Shown here in pieces: positions 15,875 through 24,390 of a DNA stretch of 26,317 nt; position 1 is the first letter of the stretch; each line of letters opens with the position of its first letter. Source of the DNA: an uncultured Mediterraneibacter sp. GTDB lineage: Bacteria > Bacillota > Clostridia > Lachnospirales > Lachnospiraceae. The notes beneath the pieces are model-generated. The model saw only the letters and a list, made by a program, of their open reading frames with translations, had not been told where the DNA came from and ran no database searches. The position numbers were made by a program, and so were the translations under genes. The stretch is from the NCBI GenBank assembly GCA_934418295.1, contig CAKRWZ010000020.1:1-26317 (forward strand). The letters are read 5' to 3'.

Positions 15875-18800
15875 ATGTATCTGAAAAGCATTGAGGTGCA
15901 GGGATTTAAATCCTTTGCCCATAAAATAAAATTTGAATTTCATAACGGGATCACGGGAATCGTCGGGCCAAACGGAAGCGGAAAGAGCAATGTGGCGGAT
16001 GCGGTGCGCTGGGTGCTGGGCGAACAGAGGATCAAGCAGCTGCGCGGTGACACCATGCAGGACGTGATCTTTTCCGGGACGGAAAACAGAAAGCCGCTCA
16101 GCTACGCTGCGGTGGCGATCACACTGGATAACGGGGATCATAAACTGCCGGTGGATTATGAGGAAGTCACGGTGACCAGAAAGCTGTATCGGTCCGGAGA
16201 AAGCGAATATCTGCTGAACGGGACAGCCTGCAGGCTGAAAGACATCCATGAGATGTTCTACGATACCGGAATCGGAAAAGAAGGTTATTCCATCATCGGA
16301 CAGGGACAGATCGATCGGATCGTCAGCGGGAAACCGGAAGAGAGAAGAGAGCTTTTTGATGAAGCGGCCGGGATCGTCAAGTATAAAAGAAGAAAAAACC
16401 TGTCCGTAAAAAAACTGGAAGAAGAACAGCAAAATCTCGTCAGAGTGCGGGATATCCTGGCAGAGCTGGAAAAGCAGGCGGGGCCTCTTGAAAAACAGTC
16501 TGAGGTGGCAAAAGAATATTTGAAAAAGAAAGAGTCTCTGAAGATCTACGATATCAACATGTTTTTGCTGGAGACGGAACGGATCCGGGAAATGATCGGG
16601 GAGACGGAAGAGAAACTGCAGATCGCCCAGCAGGAACTGGAAGCTGCCAGAGAAAAGTATGAAGGCCGGAAGGCGGCATACGAGAAGATCGAAGAAGAGG
16701 TGGAAGAGATCAGTGTCTCCATTGAACAGGCCAAGCGTCAGCAGAGTGAGACTACCATTTTGAAAAAAGAACTGGAAGGAAAAATCAATGTCCTGAAAGA
16801 ACAGATCCATTCCGCCAAGACCAATGACGAACATTATGATAATCGCACGTCTGCGATCCGCCGGGAAATCAAAGAGAGAGAAGAAGCAAGGCAGAAACTT
16901 CTGGAGGAGCAGAAAAAGAACTGCCGGATATTGGAAGAAAAGAAGGCGGAAGACGAGGCTGCAAAAGCCGAGCTGCTGGCATTGCAGGAAAAGATCCAGG
17001 CAGACACAGAGGCTGTAGAGCAGATCAAGCAGCAGGTGATGGAGCTTTTGAACAGAAGAGCTTCTTTAAGTGCGAAAATGCAGTACTTTACGACTGCAGG
17101 GGAGCAGATTGAGAAACAGAAGGCGGAACTGACAGAAAGTCTGGGCAAGCTCGAGGGAGAACTCCAGGAAAACGAGGAACTGCTTCTGAAGAGCCGGGAA
17201 AAGCTGGCCGGCTTTACGGAGCAGATCCAAACACAGCGGAAGAAAACGGAAGAAAATCAGGAAAAGATTGGGAAACTGCAGAAAAAACTGGCAGAACAGC
17301 AGACAAGTTTCCAACAGAGCCAAAATCTCTACCACAGGGAAGCATCCCGCCTGGAATCTCTAAAAAATATTACGGAGCGTTACGATGGCTATGGGAACAG
17401 TATTCGCCGTGTGATGTCACAGAAGAGCCGGTATCAGGGATTGTTTGGCGTAGTGGCGGATCTGATCAAAACCGACAAGATCTATGAGCTGGCAGTGGAG
17501 ACTGCATTGGGCGGAAGTATTCAAAATATCGTGACCGATACGGAAGAGACGGCCAAGCAGATGATCGCTTACCTGAAGCAGAATAAATACGGAAGGGCAA
17601 CTTTCCTGCCGCTGAATGCAATGCGCCGGGGAGGCGGAATAGCCAGACCGGAGGCACTCAGAGAAGCCGGAGTGATCGGAACGGCAGATACTTTGGTAAA
17701 AACAGAAGAAAAATATCTGAATCTGGTAGAAAATCTTCTTGGAAGAACTATTGTAGTACAAAATATAGATTTTGGAATTGCGATTGCGCGGAAATATCGT
17801 CAGACTTTGCGCATCGTGACGCTGGAAGGCGAACTGATTAATCCGGGAGGAGCCATCGCCGGCGGTGCTTATAAAAACAGCAGTAATCTGTTGAGCCGCC
17901 GCAGGGAGATCGAAGAAGCAGAAAAGCAGGTCGTCTCTCTGAAAGAACAGATGGAGAGCCTGGAAAAACAGCTGGAATCCCTCAAAGGGCAGAGGGCAGA
18001 ATGTTATGCGGAAAATGACAGGATCAAACAAGAGCTGCAGCGTGTCCTGGTGGAGGAAAATACGGCAAGGCTGAAAGCAGAACAGCTGAGCGGTCAGAAA
18101 AAAGAAAAAGAAAAGCGCCGTGAAATGTTGGAGCAGGAACTGGCAAAAATAAACGGTGAAAAAAATACGATAGCGGAAAATCAAGAGGCATTTTCCAGAG
18201 ATTTGGAGCATTCCCAAAATCAGGAAGCAGAACTGAACCAAAAAAACGAAGATCTTCAGAGACAGCTGGAAGCAGCAAAGGAACAGGAGCAGAAGAAACG
18301 GAAAACATCCGAGGATGTGCACCTGGCGTTTGCTTCCCTGGAACAGCAGTCCGCATACACAGAAGAAAATTTGGAGCGTCTGTCACAGGAGCGCAGCAGA
18401 TTTGAAGAAGAATTAAAAGATCTGGATTTGCACAGAGAGAATGCGTCAGACGAGATCCGCGAAAAGCAGGAGAGCATCCGGGATCTGGAACAGACCATCG
18501 AAGATTCCAAAGAACTTTTTGCAGAGATTGCCGAAGAAATCGAAACACAGACCCAGAGAAGAGAAAAGCTCAATCAAAAGCACAGGTCGTTTTTGAAAGA
18601 ACGAGAAGAAATTTCTGCGCAGATGGCGGATCTGGACAAAGAGTGTTTCCGTCTGACCCAGCGAAAAGAGAATTATGAAGAAAGTTCAGAAAAACAGATC
18701 AATTACATGTGGGACGAGTATGAACTGACTTATAACCACGCCAAAGAATTGCGGAACGAAAAACTTACGGATCTTTCATTTATGAAAAAACAGATCCAGA

Positions 18801-19435
18801 CGTTGAAACAGGAGATCAAACAGCTTGGAAATGTAAATGTCAATGCGATCGAAGAGTTTAAACAGGTATCGGAGCGGTACGAGTTTTTGAAGGGGCAGCA
18901 TGATGATCTGGTGAAGGCGGAGGCAGAACTGGAAAAAATCATAGAAGAGCTGGATACGGCAATGCGCAAACAGTTTGCAGAGGAATTTCAAAAAATATCC
19001 GGCGAATTCAACCGGGTGTTCAAACAGCTTTTCGGCGGCGGAAAGGGTACGCTGGAGCTGACGGAAGAGGCGGATATTCTGGATGCAGGAATACGCATTA
19101 TCGCACAGCCGCCGGGCAAAAAACTGCAGAATATGATGCAGCTTTCCGGAGGAGAGAAATCCTTGACGGCGATCGCACTGTTGTTTGCGATCCAGAATCT
19201 GAAGCCGTCGCCTTTCTGTCTGCTGGATGAGATCGAGGCAGCGCTGGATGAATCCAATGTCATCCGTTTCGCACAGTACTTACATAAGCTGACGGAAAAT
19301 ACGCAGTTTATCGTGATCACCCACCGACGGGGGACCATGGCGGCAGCGGATCGTCTGTATGGGATCACCATGCAGGAAAAAGGAGTGTCCACACAGGTTT
19401 CCGTGGATCTTTTGGAAGATGAACTGGACAAATAG
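15875..19435 (+). CDS. smc: Chromosome segregation ATPase SMC
   Basis: A 1186-residue condensin subunit, full length. The Walker A motif GPNGSGKS is at 31-38. A long coiled coil runs from about 165 to 500, the hinge domain covers about 510-680 (YQGLFGVVADLI through LINPGGAIAGGAY), and a second coiled coil follows to about 1030. The ABC signature LSGGEKS is near 1090 and Walker B CLLDEIEAALD near 1112-1122, with an ITHRRGTM switch region. It compacts and individualises replicated chromosomes with ScpA/ScpB, which are not in the window. The ATG follows the rnc stop codon without a gap, the usual rnc-smc-ftsY order. The E/K-rich coiled coil explains the many long antisense frames here. Confidence 0.98.
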   Translation: MYLKSIEVQGFKSFAHKIKFEFHNGITGIVGPNGSGKSNVADAVRWVLGEQRIKQLRGDTMQDVIFSGTENRKPLSYAAVAITLDNGDHKLPVDYEEVTVTRKLYRSGESEYLLNGTACRLKDIHEMFYDTGIGKEGYSIIGQGQIDRIVSGKPEERRELFDEAAGIVKYKRRKNLSVKKLEEEQQNLVRVRDILAELEKQAGPLEKQSEVAKEYLKKKESLKIYDINMFLLETERIREMIGETEEKLQIAQQELEAAREKYEGRKAAYEKIEEEVEEISVSIEQAKRQQSETTILKKELEGKINVLKEQIHSAKTNDEHYDNRTSAIRREIKEREEARQKLLEEQKKNCRILEEKKAEDEAAKAELLALQEKIQADTEAVEQIKQQVMELLNRRASLSAKMQYFTTAGEQIEKQKAELTESLGKLEGELQENEELLLKSREKLAGFTEQIQTQRKKTEENQEKIGKLQKKLAEQQTSFQQSQNLYHREASRLESLKNITERYDGYGNSIRRVMSQKSRYQGLFGVVADLIKTDKIYELAVETALGGSIQNIVTDTEETAKQMIAYLKQNKYGRATFLPLNAMRRGGGIARPEALREAGVIGTADTLVKTEEKYLNLVENLLGRTIVVQNIDFGIAIARKYRQTLRIVTLEGELINPGGAIAGGAYKNSSNLLSRRREIEEAEKQVVSLKEQMESLEKQLESLKGQRAECYAENDRIKQELQRVLVEENTARLKAEQLSGQKKEKEKRREMLEQELAKINGEKNTIAENQEAFSRDLEHSQNQEAELNQKNEDLQRQLEAAKEQEQKKRKTSEDVHLAFASLEQQSAYTEENLERLSQERSRFEEELKDLDLHRENASDEIREKQESIRDLEQTIEDSKELFAEIAEEIETQTQRREKLNQKHRSFLKEREEISAQMADLDKECFRLTQRKENYEESSEKQINYMWDEYELTYNHAKELRNEKLTDLSFMKKQIQTLKQEIKQLGNVNVNAIEEFKQVSERYEFLKGQHDDLVKAEAELEKIIEELDTAMRKQFAEEFQKISGEFNRVFKQLFGGGKGTLELTEEADILDAGIRIIAQPPGKKLQNMMQLSGGEKSLTAIALLFAIQNLKPSPFCLLDEIEAALDESNVIRFAQYLHKLTENTQFIVITHRRGTMAAADRLYGITMQEKGVSTQVSVDLLEDELDK

Positions 19436-19448
19436 GAGGAACAGAAAA

Positions 19449-20450
19449 ATGGCAGAAAATAAAGGCCTTTTACGCCGTCTTTTTTCGGGACTGGCAAAGA
19501 CGAGAGACCATATCATGTCCGGGATGGACAGTTTGTTCAACGGATTTTCCCAGATCGATGACGAGTTCTATGAGGAGCTGGAAGAACTTTTAATCATGGG
19601 GGATCTGGGCGTGCGGACAACGGATGAGATTCTGGAGAATTTAAAGGAAAAAGTAAAAGAACAACATATTAAGAAACCGGCAGAATGTAAGGAACTTTTG
19701 ATCGAAAGCATCCGGGAACAGATGGAGACGACCGACGCGGATTACAAATTTGAGGAACAGGCTTCCGTGGTGTTTGTGATCGGTGTAAACGGAGTCGGAA
19801 AAACGACCACCATCGGAAAATTGGCTTCTATGTTAAAAGCAGAAGGCAAAAAAGTAATGCTGGCGGCAGCGGATACCTTCCGTGCAGCGGCAGGAGAGCA
19901 GCTGCGTGAATGGTCAAACCGCGCCGGAGTCGAAATGATCGGTGCCCAGGAGGGGGCGGATCCGGCTTCCATTATCTATGATGCGGTGGCAGCGGCAAAA
20001 GCGAGACACGTGGATGTATTGCTTTGTGATACGGCGGGCAGACTTCATAATAAAAAGAATCTGATGGAAGAGCTGAAGAAAATGAACCGGATCATTGACC
20101 GGGAATATCCGGAAGCTTACAGGGAAACTCTGGTCGTGGTAGATGCGACTACGGGACAGAATGCCTTGGCACAGGCGAAAGAATTTAATGAAGCGGCGGA
20201 AGTCACAGGCGTGGTCCTTACCAAAATGGACGGAACCGCAAAAGGCGGGATCGCCGTGGCGATCCAGTCGGAGCTGCAGATCCCGGTGAAATATATCGGG
20301 GTCGGCGAGCGGATCGACGATCTGCAGAAGTTCCGGGCGGATGAGTTCGTGAGAGCATTGTTTGAGCAGGAGGCTCCGGCGGGAGAAGCAGCAGGAGAAA
20401 CGACGGAAGAAGCGGACGTTGTGGAACCGGAAGAAAATATAGAAGAATAA
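19449..20450 (+). CDS. ftsY: Signal recognition particle receptor FtsY
   Basis: A 333-residue SRP GTPase that docks ribosome-SRP complexes at the membrane. The N domain (about 15-95) precedes the G domain with P-loop GVNGVGKT (112-119), DTFRAAAGEQL, DTAGRLHNKKNL and TKMDGTAKGG. The N-terminus has a short basic amphipathic stretch (KGLLRRLFSGLAK) that probably binds membrane; there is no long acidic A domain. Instead the C-terminus ends in an unusual acidic tail of about 25 residues rich in E and A. The start at 19449 follows AGGAGG; in-frame ATGs inside smc are rejected. It follows smc after 13 bp. Confidence 0.97.
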   Translation: MAENKGLLRRLFSGLAKTRDHIMSGMDSLFNGFSQIDDEFYEELEELLIMGDLGVRTTDEILENLKEKVKEQHIKKPAECKELLIESIREQMETTDADYKFEEQASVVFVIGVNGVGKTTTIGKLASMLKAEGKKVMLAAADTFRAAAGEQLREWSNRAGVEMIGAQEGADPASIIYDAVAAAKARHVDVLLCDTAGRLHNKKNLMEELKKMNRIIDREYPEAYRETLVVVDATTGQNALAQAKEFNEAAEVTGVVLTKMDGTAKGGIAVAIQSELQIPVKYIGVGERIDDLQKFRADEFVRALFEQEAPAGEAAGETTEEADVVEPEENIEE

Positions 20451-20556
20451 ATCGACAGCAAGAAAAGAACAAAATAACAAGATAGATAATTCCTTGCTGC
20501 CGTAGGAATATCGGAAATAAATGTATGTAGCAGAAAAGGAGGAAGCGACGGAGACT

Positions 20557-21762
20557 ATGCTGACATTGGAAAAATTTGAAGAAGCAACGGAAATCGTACA
20601 AAAAGTGACAAAACCGACACCGCTGATCTACAGTGATTATTACAGCAATCAGACCGGCGGGAAGATCTGGCTGAAGCCGGAAAATATGCAGCACACCGGA
20701 GCTTATAAATTGCGGGGCGCTTATTATAAGATCAGCACCCTGTCGCCGGAAGAGCGGGAAAAAGGATTGATCACGGCATCTGCAGGAAACCATGCCCAGG
20801 GCGTGGCGTATGCGGCGAAAGAATATGGATGTCATGCGACCATCGTCATGCCGACTACCACTCCTTTGATCAAGGTCAACCGGACCAAGGGATACGGCGC
20901 AGAGGTCGTTCTCTACGGGGACGGCTATGATGAGGCGTGCGCCTATGCATATGAATTGGCGGAAGAAAAAGGTTATACCTTTGTACATCCTTTTGACGAT
21001 CTGGATGTGGCCACCGGACAGGGAACGATCACCATGGAGATTATCAAGGAACTTCCGACGGTGGATTATATTCTGGCACCCATCGGAGGGGGCGGCTTGA
21101 TCACCGGTGTATCTACGCTGGCGAAAATGTTGAATCCAAAGATCAAAGTGATCGGGGTAGAGCCTTCCGGCGCGGCAAGTATGACGGCAGCACTGGAAGC
21201 GGGAGAAGTGGTAGCTCTTCCTACGGCAAATACCATCGCAGACGGTACGGCGGTAAAAGCGGTCGGTGTGCAAAATCTTCCTTATGTGAAAGAAAATGTG
21301 GATCAGATCATTTTGGTGGACGATGATGAGCTGATCGGCGCATTCCTGGATATGGTGGAAAATCATAAGATGGTCGTGGAAAATTCCGGACTTTTGTCGG
21401 TGGCAGCTTTAAAACATCTGGATTGCAAAAAGAAAAAGATCGTCTGCATTATGAGCGGCGGAAATATGGATGTCATTACGATGTCAACCATTGTTCAGAT
21501 GGGACTGCGGCAGAGAGACCGTATCTTCTCCGTTTCGGTACTTCTTCCGGATAAACCGGGCGAGCTGGCGAAGGTGGCCAGTGTCGTTGCGGAGGCTCAG
21601 GGTAATATCATCGAGCTGGAGCATAACCAGTTTGTGACGACCAATCGAAATGCAGCAGTGGAATTGCGTATTACCATGGAAGCCTTTGGGACGGAACATA
21701 AAAACAGGATCATGAAAGTTTTGGAGGAAAATGGTTTCCGACCGGAACTGAGAAGGGTGTAA
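20557..21762 (+). CDS. ilvA: Threonine ammonia-lyase (threonine deaminase) with ACT domain
   Basis: A 401-residue PLP enzyme converting threonine to 2-oxobutyrate and ammonia. The PLP lysine is K51 in TGAYKLRGA, with the SAGNHAQG phosphate-neighbour loop near 78 and the IGGGGL phosphate-binding loop near 182. A C-terminal ACT domain (about 325-401, VLLPDKPGELAKVASVV) suggests allosteric control. The single short ACT domain matches the TdcB/clostridial type and not the long IlvA of enterics, so a catabolic or biosynthetic role cannot be decided. The ATG at 20557 begins MLTLEKFEEA; an in-frame ATG at 20521 has no good ribosome site. It is 106 bp after ftsY. Confidence 0.93.
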   Translation: MLTLEKFEEATEIVQKVTKPTPLIYSDYYSNQTGGKIWLKPENMQHTGAYKLRGAYYKISTLSPEEREKGLITASAGNHAQGVAYAAKEYGCHATIVMPTTTPLIKVNRTKGYGAEVVLYGDGYDEACAYAYELAEEKGYTFVHPFDDLDVATGQGTITMEIIKELPTVDYILAPIGGGGLITGVSTLAKMLNPKIKVIGVEPSGAASMTAALEAGEVVALPTANTIADGTAVKAVGVQNLPYVKENVDQIILVDDDELIGAFLDMVENHKMVVENSGLLSVAALKHLDCKKKKIVCIMSGGNMDVITMSTIVQMGLRQRDRIFSVSVLLPDKPGELAKVASVVAEAQGNIIELEHNQFVTTNRNAAVELRITMEAFGTEHKNRIMKVLEENGFRPELRRV

Positions 21763-21763
21763 C

Positions 21764-21991
21764 ATGCTGAATGTAGATACCTATTTGATTTTACAGTTTT
21801 TGGAATTAAAAGGCTACCGGGAACAGGCAGAATTTGTGAGAGCTCACCGGGAAGATGTGACAGATCAATTTCTGAGGTCTGCAGCAGCCAGTCTGGATTA
21901 TGTGGAGACCGGGGAAAGTCTGGACGAAAGAAGGGAAGAACTTCTCCGGGTTCTGCACACAAAGGAAAAGTTTGAAAAAAAGAGAAGATAA
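21764..21991 (+). CDS. Small hypothetical protein after ilvA
   Basis: A 75-residue charged, helical protein with no membrane segment and no cysteines. I do not recognise the family. It begins one base after the ilvA stop codon, so it is probably co-translated, and it ends just before a terminator. The opening LNVDTYLILQFLELKGYREQ reads like a helical adaptor domain, and the C-terminus is strongly basic (KFEKKRR). Codon style matches its neighbours, which supports a real gene. Confidence 0.7.
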   Translation: MLNVDTYLILQFLELKGYREQAEFVRAHREDVTDQFLRSAAASLDYVETGESLDERREELLRVLHTKEKFEKKRR

Positions 21992-22027
21992 AAGAAAACT
22001 GTTTGTGGGAGAAACAGCTTTCCGATG

Positions 22028-22057
22028 AAAACCGCAGAGGAAATCTGCGGTTTTTTT
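22028..22057 (+). terminator. Rho-independent terminator after the ilvA unit
   Basis: The stem AAACCGCAGA / TCTGCGGTTT with a short GGAAA loop is followed by T4. It ends the ftsY-ilvA side and isolates the promoter of the citrate synthase operon, whose -35 begins 11 bp later. Confidence 0.92.
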
Positions 22058-22067
22058 GATAAAGGCA

Positions 22068-22096
22068 TTGACAAGATTTGTATAATTGTATACAAT
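22068..22096 (+). promoter_or_regulatory. Promoter of the Re-citrate synthase operon
   Basis: A consensus -35 TTGACA (22068-22073), a 17-bp spacer and TACAAT (22091-22096) form a strong sigma-A promoter. The palindrome at 22078-22103 covers the spacer and the -10, so a bound protein would block it. Confidence 0.85.
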
Positions 22097-22103
22097 TATA
22101 CAA
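22078..22103. promoter_or_regulatory. Perfect 26-bp palindromic operator, probably for the GntR regulator
   Basis: Each half is 13 bp (TTGTATAATTGTA and its exact complement), centred at 22090/22091. The core TTGTATACAA resembles operators of FCD-type GntR proteins, and such a regulator is encoded two genes downstream in the same orientation. The position over the -10 implies repression. Confidence 0.82.
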
Positions 22104-22141
22104 AATCAACACTGTGCTTCTGTGAAGTGGAGGAGCAAGTG

Positions 22142-22174
22142 ATGGTTTTAAAACGAGATGAAGTTATATATTAA
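22142..22174 (+). CDS. Possible 10-codon leader peptide before the citrate synthase gene
   Basis: ATG to TAA encodes MVLKRDEVIY. It has GGAGGAG (22129-22135) six bases before its ATG, a better ribosome site than that of the downstream gene, which starts 18 nt after this stop. It may couple or attenuate translation of the synthase. Peptide content shows no run of one amino acid, so classical amino-acid attenuation is not indicated. It could also be chance. Confidence 0.4.
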   Translation: MVLKRDEVIY

Positions 22175-22192
22175 AAGAGAGAGGGGCGCTTT

Positions 22193-23599
22193 ATGGAAGA
22201 TCGTAAAGTATATCTGAATCGGCAGACAAATTTGTTGGAGCTGGAAGAACACATGTATCCGTTGGTAGATGTGGATACGCCAAATGTTTTTCGAAATCTT
22301 TTTCATTATGATGAAATACCGAAAATTGCATTTAATGACAGAATCGTACCGCATCACATGCCGGATGAGATCTGGATCACAGATACGACTTTCCGGGATG
22401 GCCAGCAGTCCAGAGCGCCGTATACGACACAGCAGATCGTAGATATTTATAAGTATCTGCATAGATTGGGCGGACCGAAAGGAAAAATCAGACAGTCAGA
22501 GTTTTTCCTGTACAGCAAAAAAGACCGGGATGCCGTGTATAAATGTATGGAGCTGGGATATGAATTCCCGGAGATCACCAGCTGGATCCGTGCAAGCAAA
22601 AAGGATTTTGAACTGGTAAAAGAAATCGGGCTGGTGGAGACCGGTATTTTGGTCAGCTGTTCCGATTATCATATTTTCTATAAACTGAAAATGACGCGTA
22701 GGGAGGCAATGCAGCATTATCTTTCTGTGATCAGAGAATGCCTGGAGACCGGTGTGCGGCCGCGATGCCATCTGGAAGATATCACACGTTCGGATATTTA
22801 CGGTTTTGTTATTCCGTTCTGTTTGGAATTGATGAAACTGATGGAAGAGTATCAGATTCCGATCAAGATCCGTGTGTGTGATACGATGGGATATGGAGTG
22901 AACTATCCGGGTGCCGTTATCCCGCGTTCCATTCCGGGAATCATTTACGGTCTGATGACCCATGCAGGTGTTCCGAGTGAATTGATCGAATTCCATGGAC
23001 ACAACGATTTCTACAAGGCAGTCAACAATTCCTCGACAGCATGGCTCTACGGAGCCAGCGGCGTAAACTGTTCTCTGTTTGGTATCGGAGAACGTACCGG
23101 AAATACACCGCTGGAGGCAATGGTATTTGAATATGCACAGCTAAGAGGCACATTGGATGGCATGGACACCACTGTGATCACAGAACTGGCAGAGTATTAT
23201 GAAAAAGAAATCGGTTACCACATTCCGGTGAGAACCCCGTTTGTAGGGAAAAACTTTAATGTGACCCGCGCCGGTATCCACGCCGACGGACTTCTGAAAA
23301 ATGAAGAGATCTACAATGTGTTCGATACGGCCAAATTTTTGGACAGACCACCGTTGGTTTCTGTTTCCAATACTTCCGGTATCGCAGGCATCGCCCACTG
23401 GCTGAATTCCTATTTCCGGCTGTCGGCAGGCAAAGCTTACACGAAGGAATCCGTTCTGGTACAGGAGTTGAAGATCTGGGTAGATAAAGAATATGATGAA
23501 GGCCGTGTGACGGTATTGACAGATGAAGAGTTAATTGAGAAAATAAATGAGATATGTAGTCGGTTGAATCTGGAGCACCCAAGTGCTGCAGACAAATAG
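22193..23599 (+). CDS. Probable Re-type citrate synthase (isopropylmalate/homocitrate synthase superfamily)
   Basis: A 468-residue DRE-TIM metallolyase-type enzyme joining an acetyl group to a 2-oxoacid. The metal/catalytic motif DTTFRDGQQ is at 64-72 and the HGHN metal ligands at 268-271 (EFHGHNDF); GERTGNTPLEAM follows near 308. It lacks the C-terminal regulatory domain of 2-isopropylmalate synthase. The length, the RAPYT segment after DGQQ and the shared locus with isocitrate dehydrogenase point to Re-citrate synthase, known from Clostridium kluyveri, and not to leucine or lysine synthesis. It would make citrate from oxaloacetate and acetyl-CoA for 2-oxoglutarate supply. Promoter, palindrome and leader lie upstream; the GntR gene follows after 51 bp without a terminator. 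A homocitrate or isopropylmalate synthase remains possible. Confidence 0.78.
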   Translation: MEDRKVYLNRQTNLLELEEHMYPLVDVDTPNVFRNLFHYDEIPKIAFNDRIVPHHMPDEIWITDTTFRDGQQSRAPYTTQQIVDIYKYLHRLGGPKGKIRQSEFFLYSKKDRDAVYKCMELGYEFPEITSWIRASKKDFELVKEIGLVETGILVSCSDYHIFYKLKMTRREAMQHYLSVIRECLETGVRPRCHLEDITRSDIYGFVIPFCLELMKLMEEYQIPIKIRVCDTMGYGVNYPGAVIPRSIPGIIYGLMTHAGVPSELIEFHGHNDFYKAVNNSSTAWLYGASGVNCSLFGIGERTGNTPLEAMVFEYAQLRGTLDGMDTTVITELAEYYEKEIGYHIPVRTPFVGKNFNVTRAGIHADGLLKNEEIYNVFDTAKFLDRPPLVSVSNTSGIAGIAHWLNSYFRLSAGKAYTKESVLVQELKIWVDKEYDEGRVTVLTDEELIEKINEICSRLNLEHPSAADK

Positions 23600-23650
23600 G
23601 CAGACAAAAACTGCGGCAGGCTGTGTACTGTCCGGACGGAGGAAAAGGCT

Positions 23651-24301
23651 GTGGAAGAATATCAGGATCATTCATTAAGCTCGAAAGTGTTTCAAAAGCT
23701 GAGAGATAATATTTTGACAGGCAAATATGCCGAGCAGGAAGAATTAAGAGAAAATACCATCGGCAAAGAGTTGGGAGTCAGCAGGACACCGGTCAGAGAA
23801 GCTTTAAGACAGCTGGAGCTGGAAGGTCTGGTGACGATCATTCCCAACAAAGGAGCTTATGTAAGCGGCATTACCGGAGAGGATGTAAAGGATATTTATC
23901 GGATGCGTTCTCTTTTGGAAGGACTCTGTGCCAGATGGGCAGCAGAGCGGATCACGGAAGAGCAGCTGGATCGTCTGGATGAAATCATTTTGTTGGCGGA
24001 ATTTCACAGTAAGCGGGAGAACACCATCAATGCAGAGCAGATCACGGAGCTGGACGGCCAGTTCCATGCAGTGCTTTACGAGGCCTGCGGCAGCAGGATC
24101 TTGAAGCATACATTGACAGATTTCCACAAATACGTCCAGAACGCCAGAAAGCTCTCGATCATTTCGGGAGAAAGGGCGCGGAAATCCATTCGGGAGCACA
24201 AGATGATCCTTCGTGCCATCCGCGAGCGAGATCCGGATCTGGCGGAACAGCTGGCAAACGAACATATTATCCATGTGATGGAAAATTTAAAAATTGTATG
24301 A
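23651..24301 (+). CDS. GntR-family (FCD/FadR-type) transcriptional regulator
   Basis: A 216-residue regulator. The winged helix-turn-helix is at about 10-75 with the GntR hallmark LGVSRTPVREALRQLELEGLV, followed by an all-helical FCD effector domain (about 80-210) carrying the DIYRMRSLLE, DGQFHAVLYEA and SIREHKMILRAI segments that hold the metal/ligand-binding residues. Translation starts at GTG 23651 after GGAGGAAAA. Family members commonly sense carboxylic acids. It is co-directional with the synthase and separated by 51 bp without a terminator, so it probably represses its own operon through the palindrome at 22078-22103. Citrate or another organic acid is a plausible but unseen ligand. 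Confidence 0.92.
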   Translation: MEEYQDHSLSSKVFQKLRDNILTGKYAEQEELRENTIGKELGVSRTPVREALRQLELEGLVTIIPNKGAYVSGITGEDVKDIYRMRSLLEGLCARWAAERITEEQLDRLDEIILLAEFHSKRENTINAEQITELDGQFHAVLYEACGSRILKHTLTDFHKYVQNARKLSIISGERARKSIREHKMILRAIRERDPDLAEQLANEHIIHVMENLKIV

Positions 24302-24306
24302 TCACA

Positions 24307-24327
24307 CCGACAGGGAAAACCTGTCGG
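24307..24327 (+). terminator. Hairpin after the GntR gene
   Basis: A perfect 8-bp stem CCGACAGG / CCTGTCGG with a GAAAA loop, six bases after the stop codon. There is no T run, so it is more likely a processing or stabilising element than a strong terminator; read-through into icd is plausible. Confidence 0.45.
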
Positions 24328-24338
24328 AATCAATAACG

Positions 24339-24372
24339 AGACAGAGTCAGTAACAAGACAGAATCAGTAACA
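24339..24372 (+). repeat. 17-bp tandem duplication before icd
   Basis: Two adjacent copies of AGACAG(A/G)... ending CAGTAACA (24339-24355 and 24356-24372) differ at one base. They lie in the leader of the isocitrate dehydrogenase gene, about 19 bp before its start codon. No function is evident; replication slippage is the simplest origin. Confidence 0.7.
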
Positions 24373-24390
24373 GAAATAGGAGGAAGGCTG

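Noticed and set aside
15740..16834. Long minus-strand reading frame (364 codons) opposite rnc/smc
   Set aside because: It is the antisense shadow of the E/K-rich smc coiled coil, giving an F/L-rich nonsense protein without a ribosome site.
19359..19448. FtsY start inside smc
   Set aside because: It would overlap the last 26 codons of smc; AGGAGG at 19435-19440 points to ATG 19449.
20218..21366. Long minus-strand reading frame (382 codons) opposite ftsY/ilvA
   Set aside because: It overlaps two clearly conserved genes, is rich in R/F/H without motifs, and has no supporting start signal.
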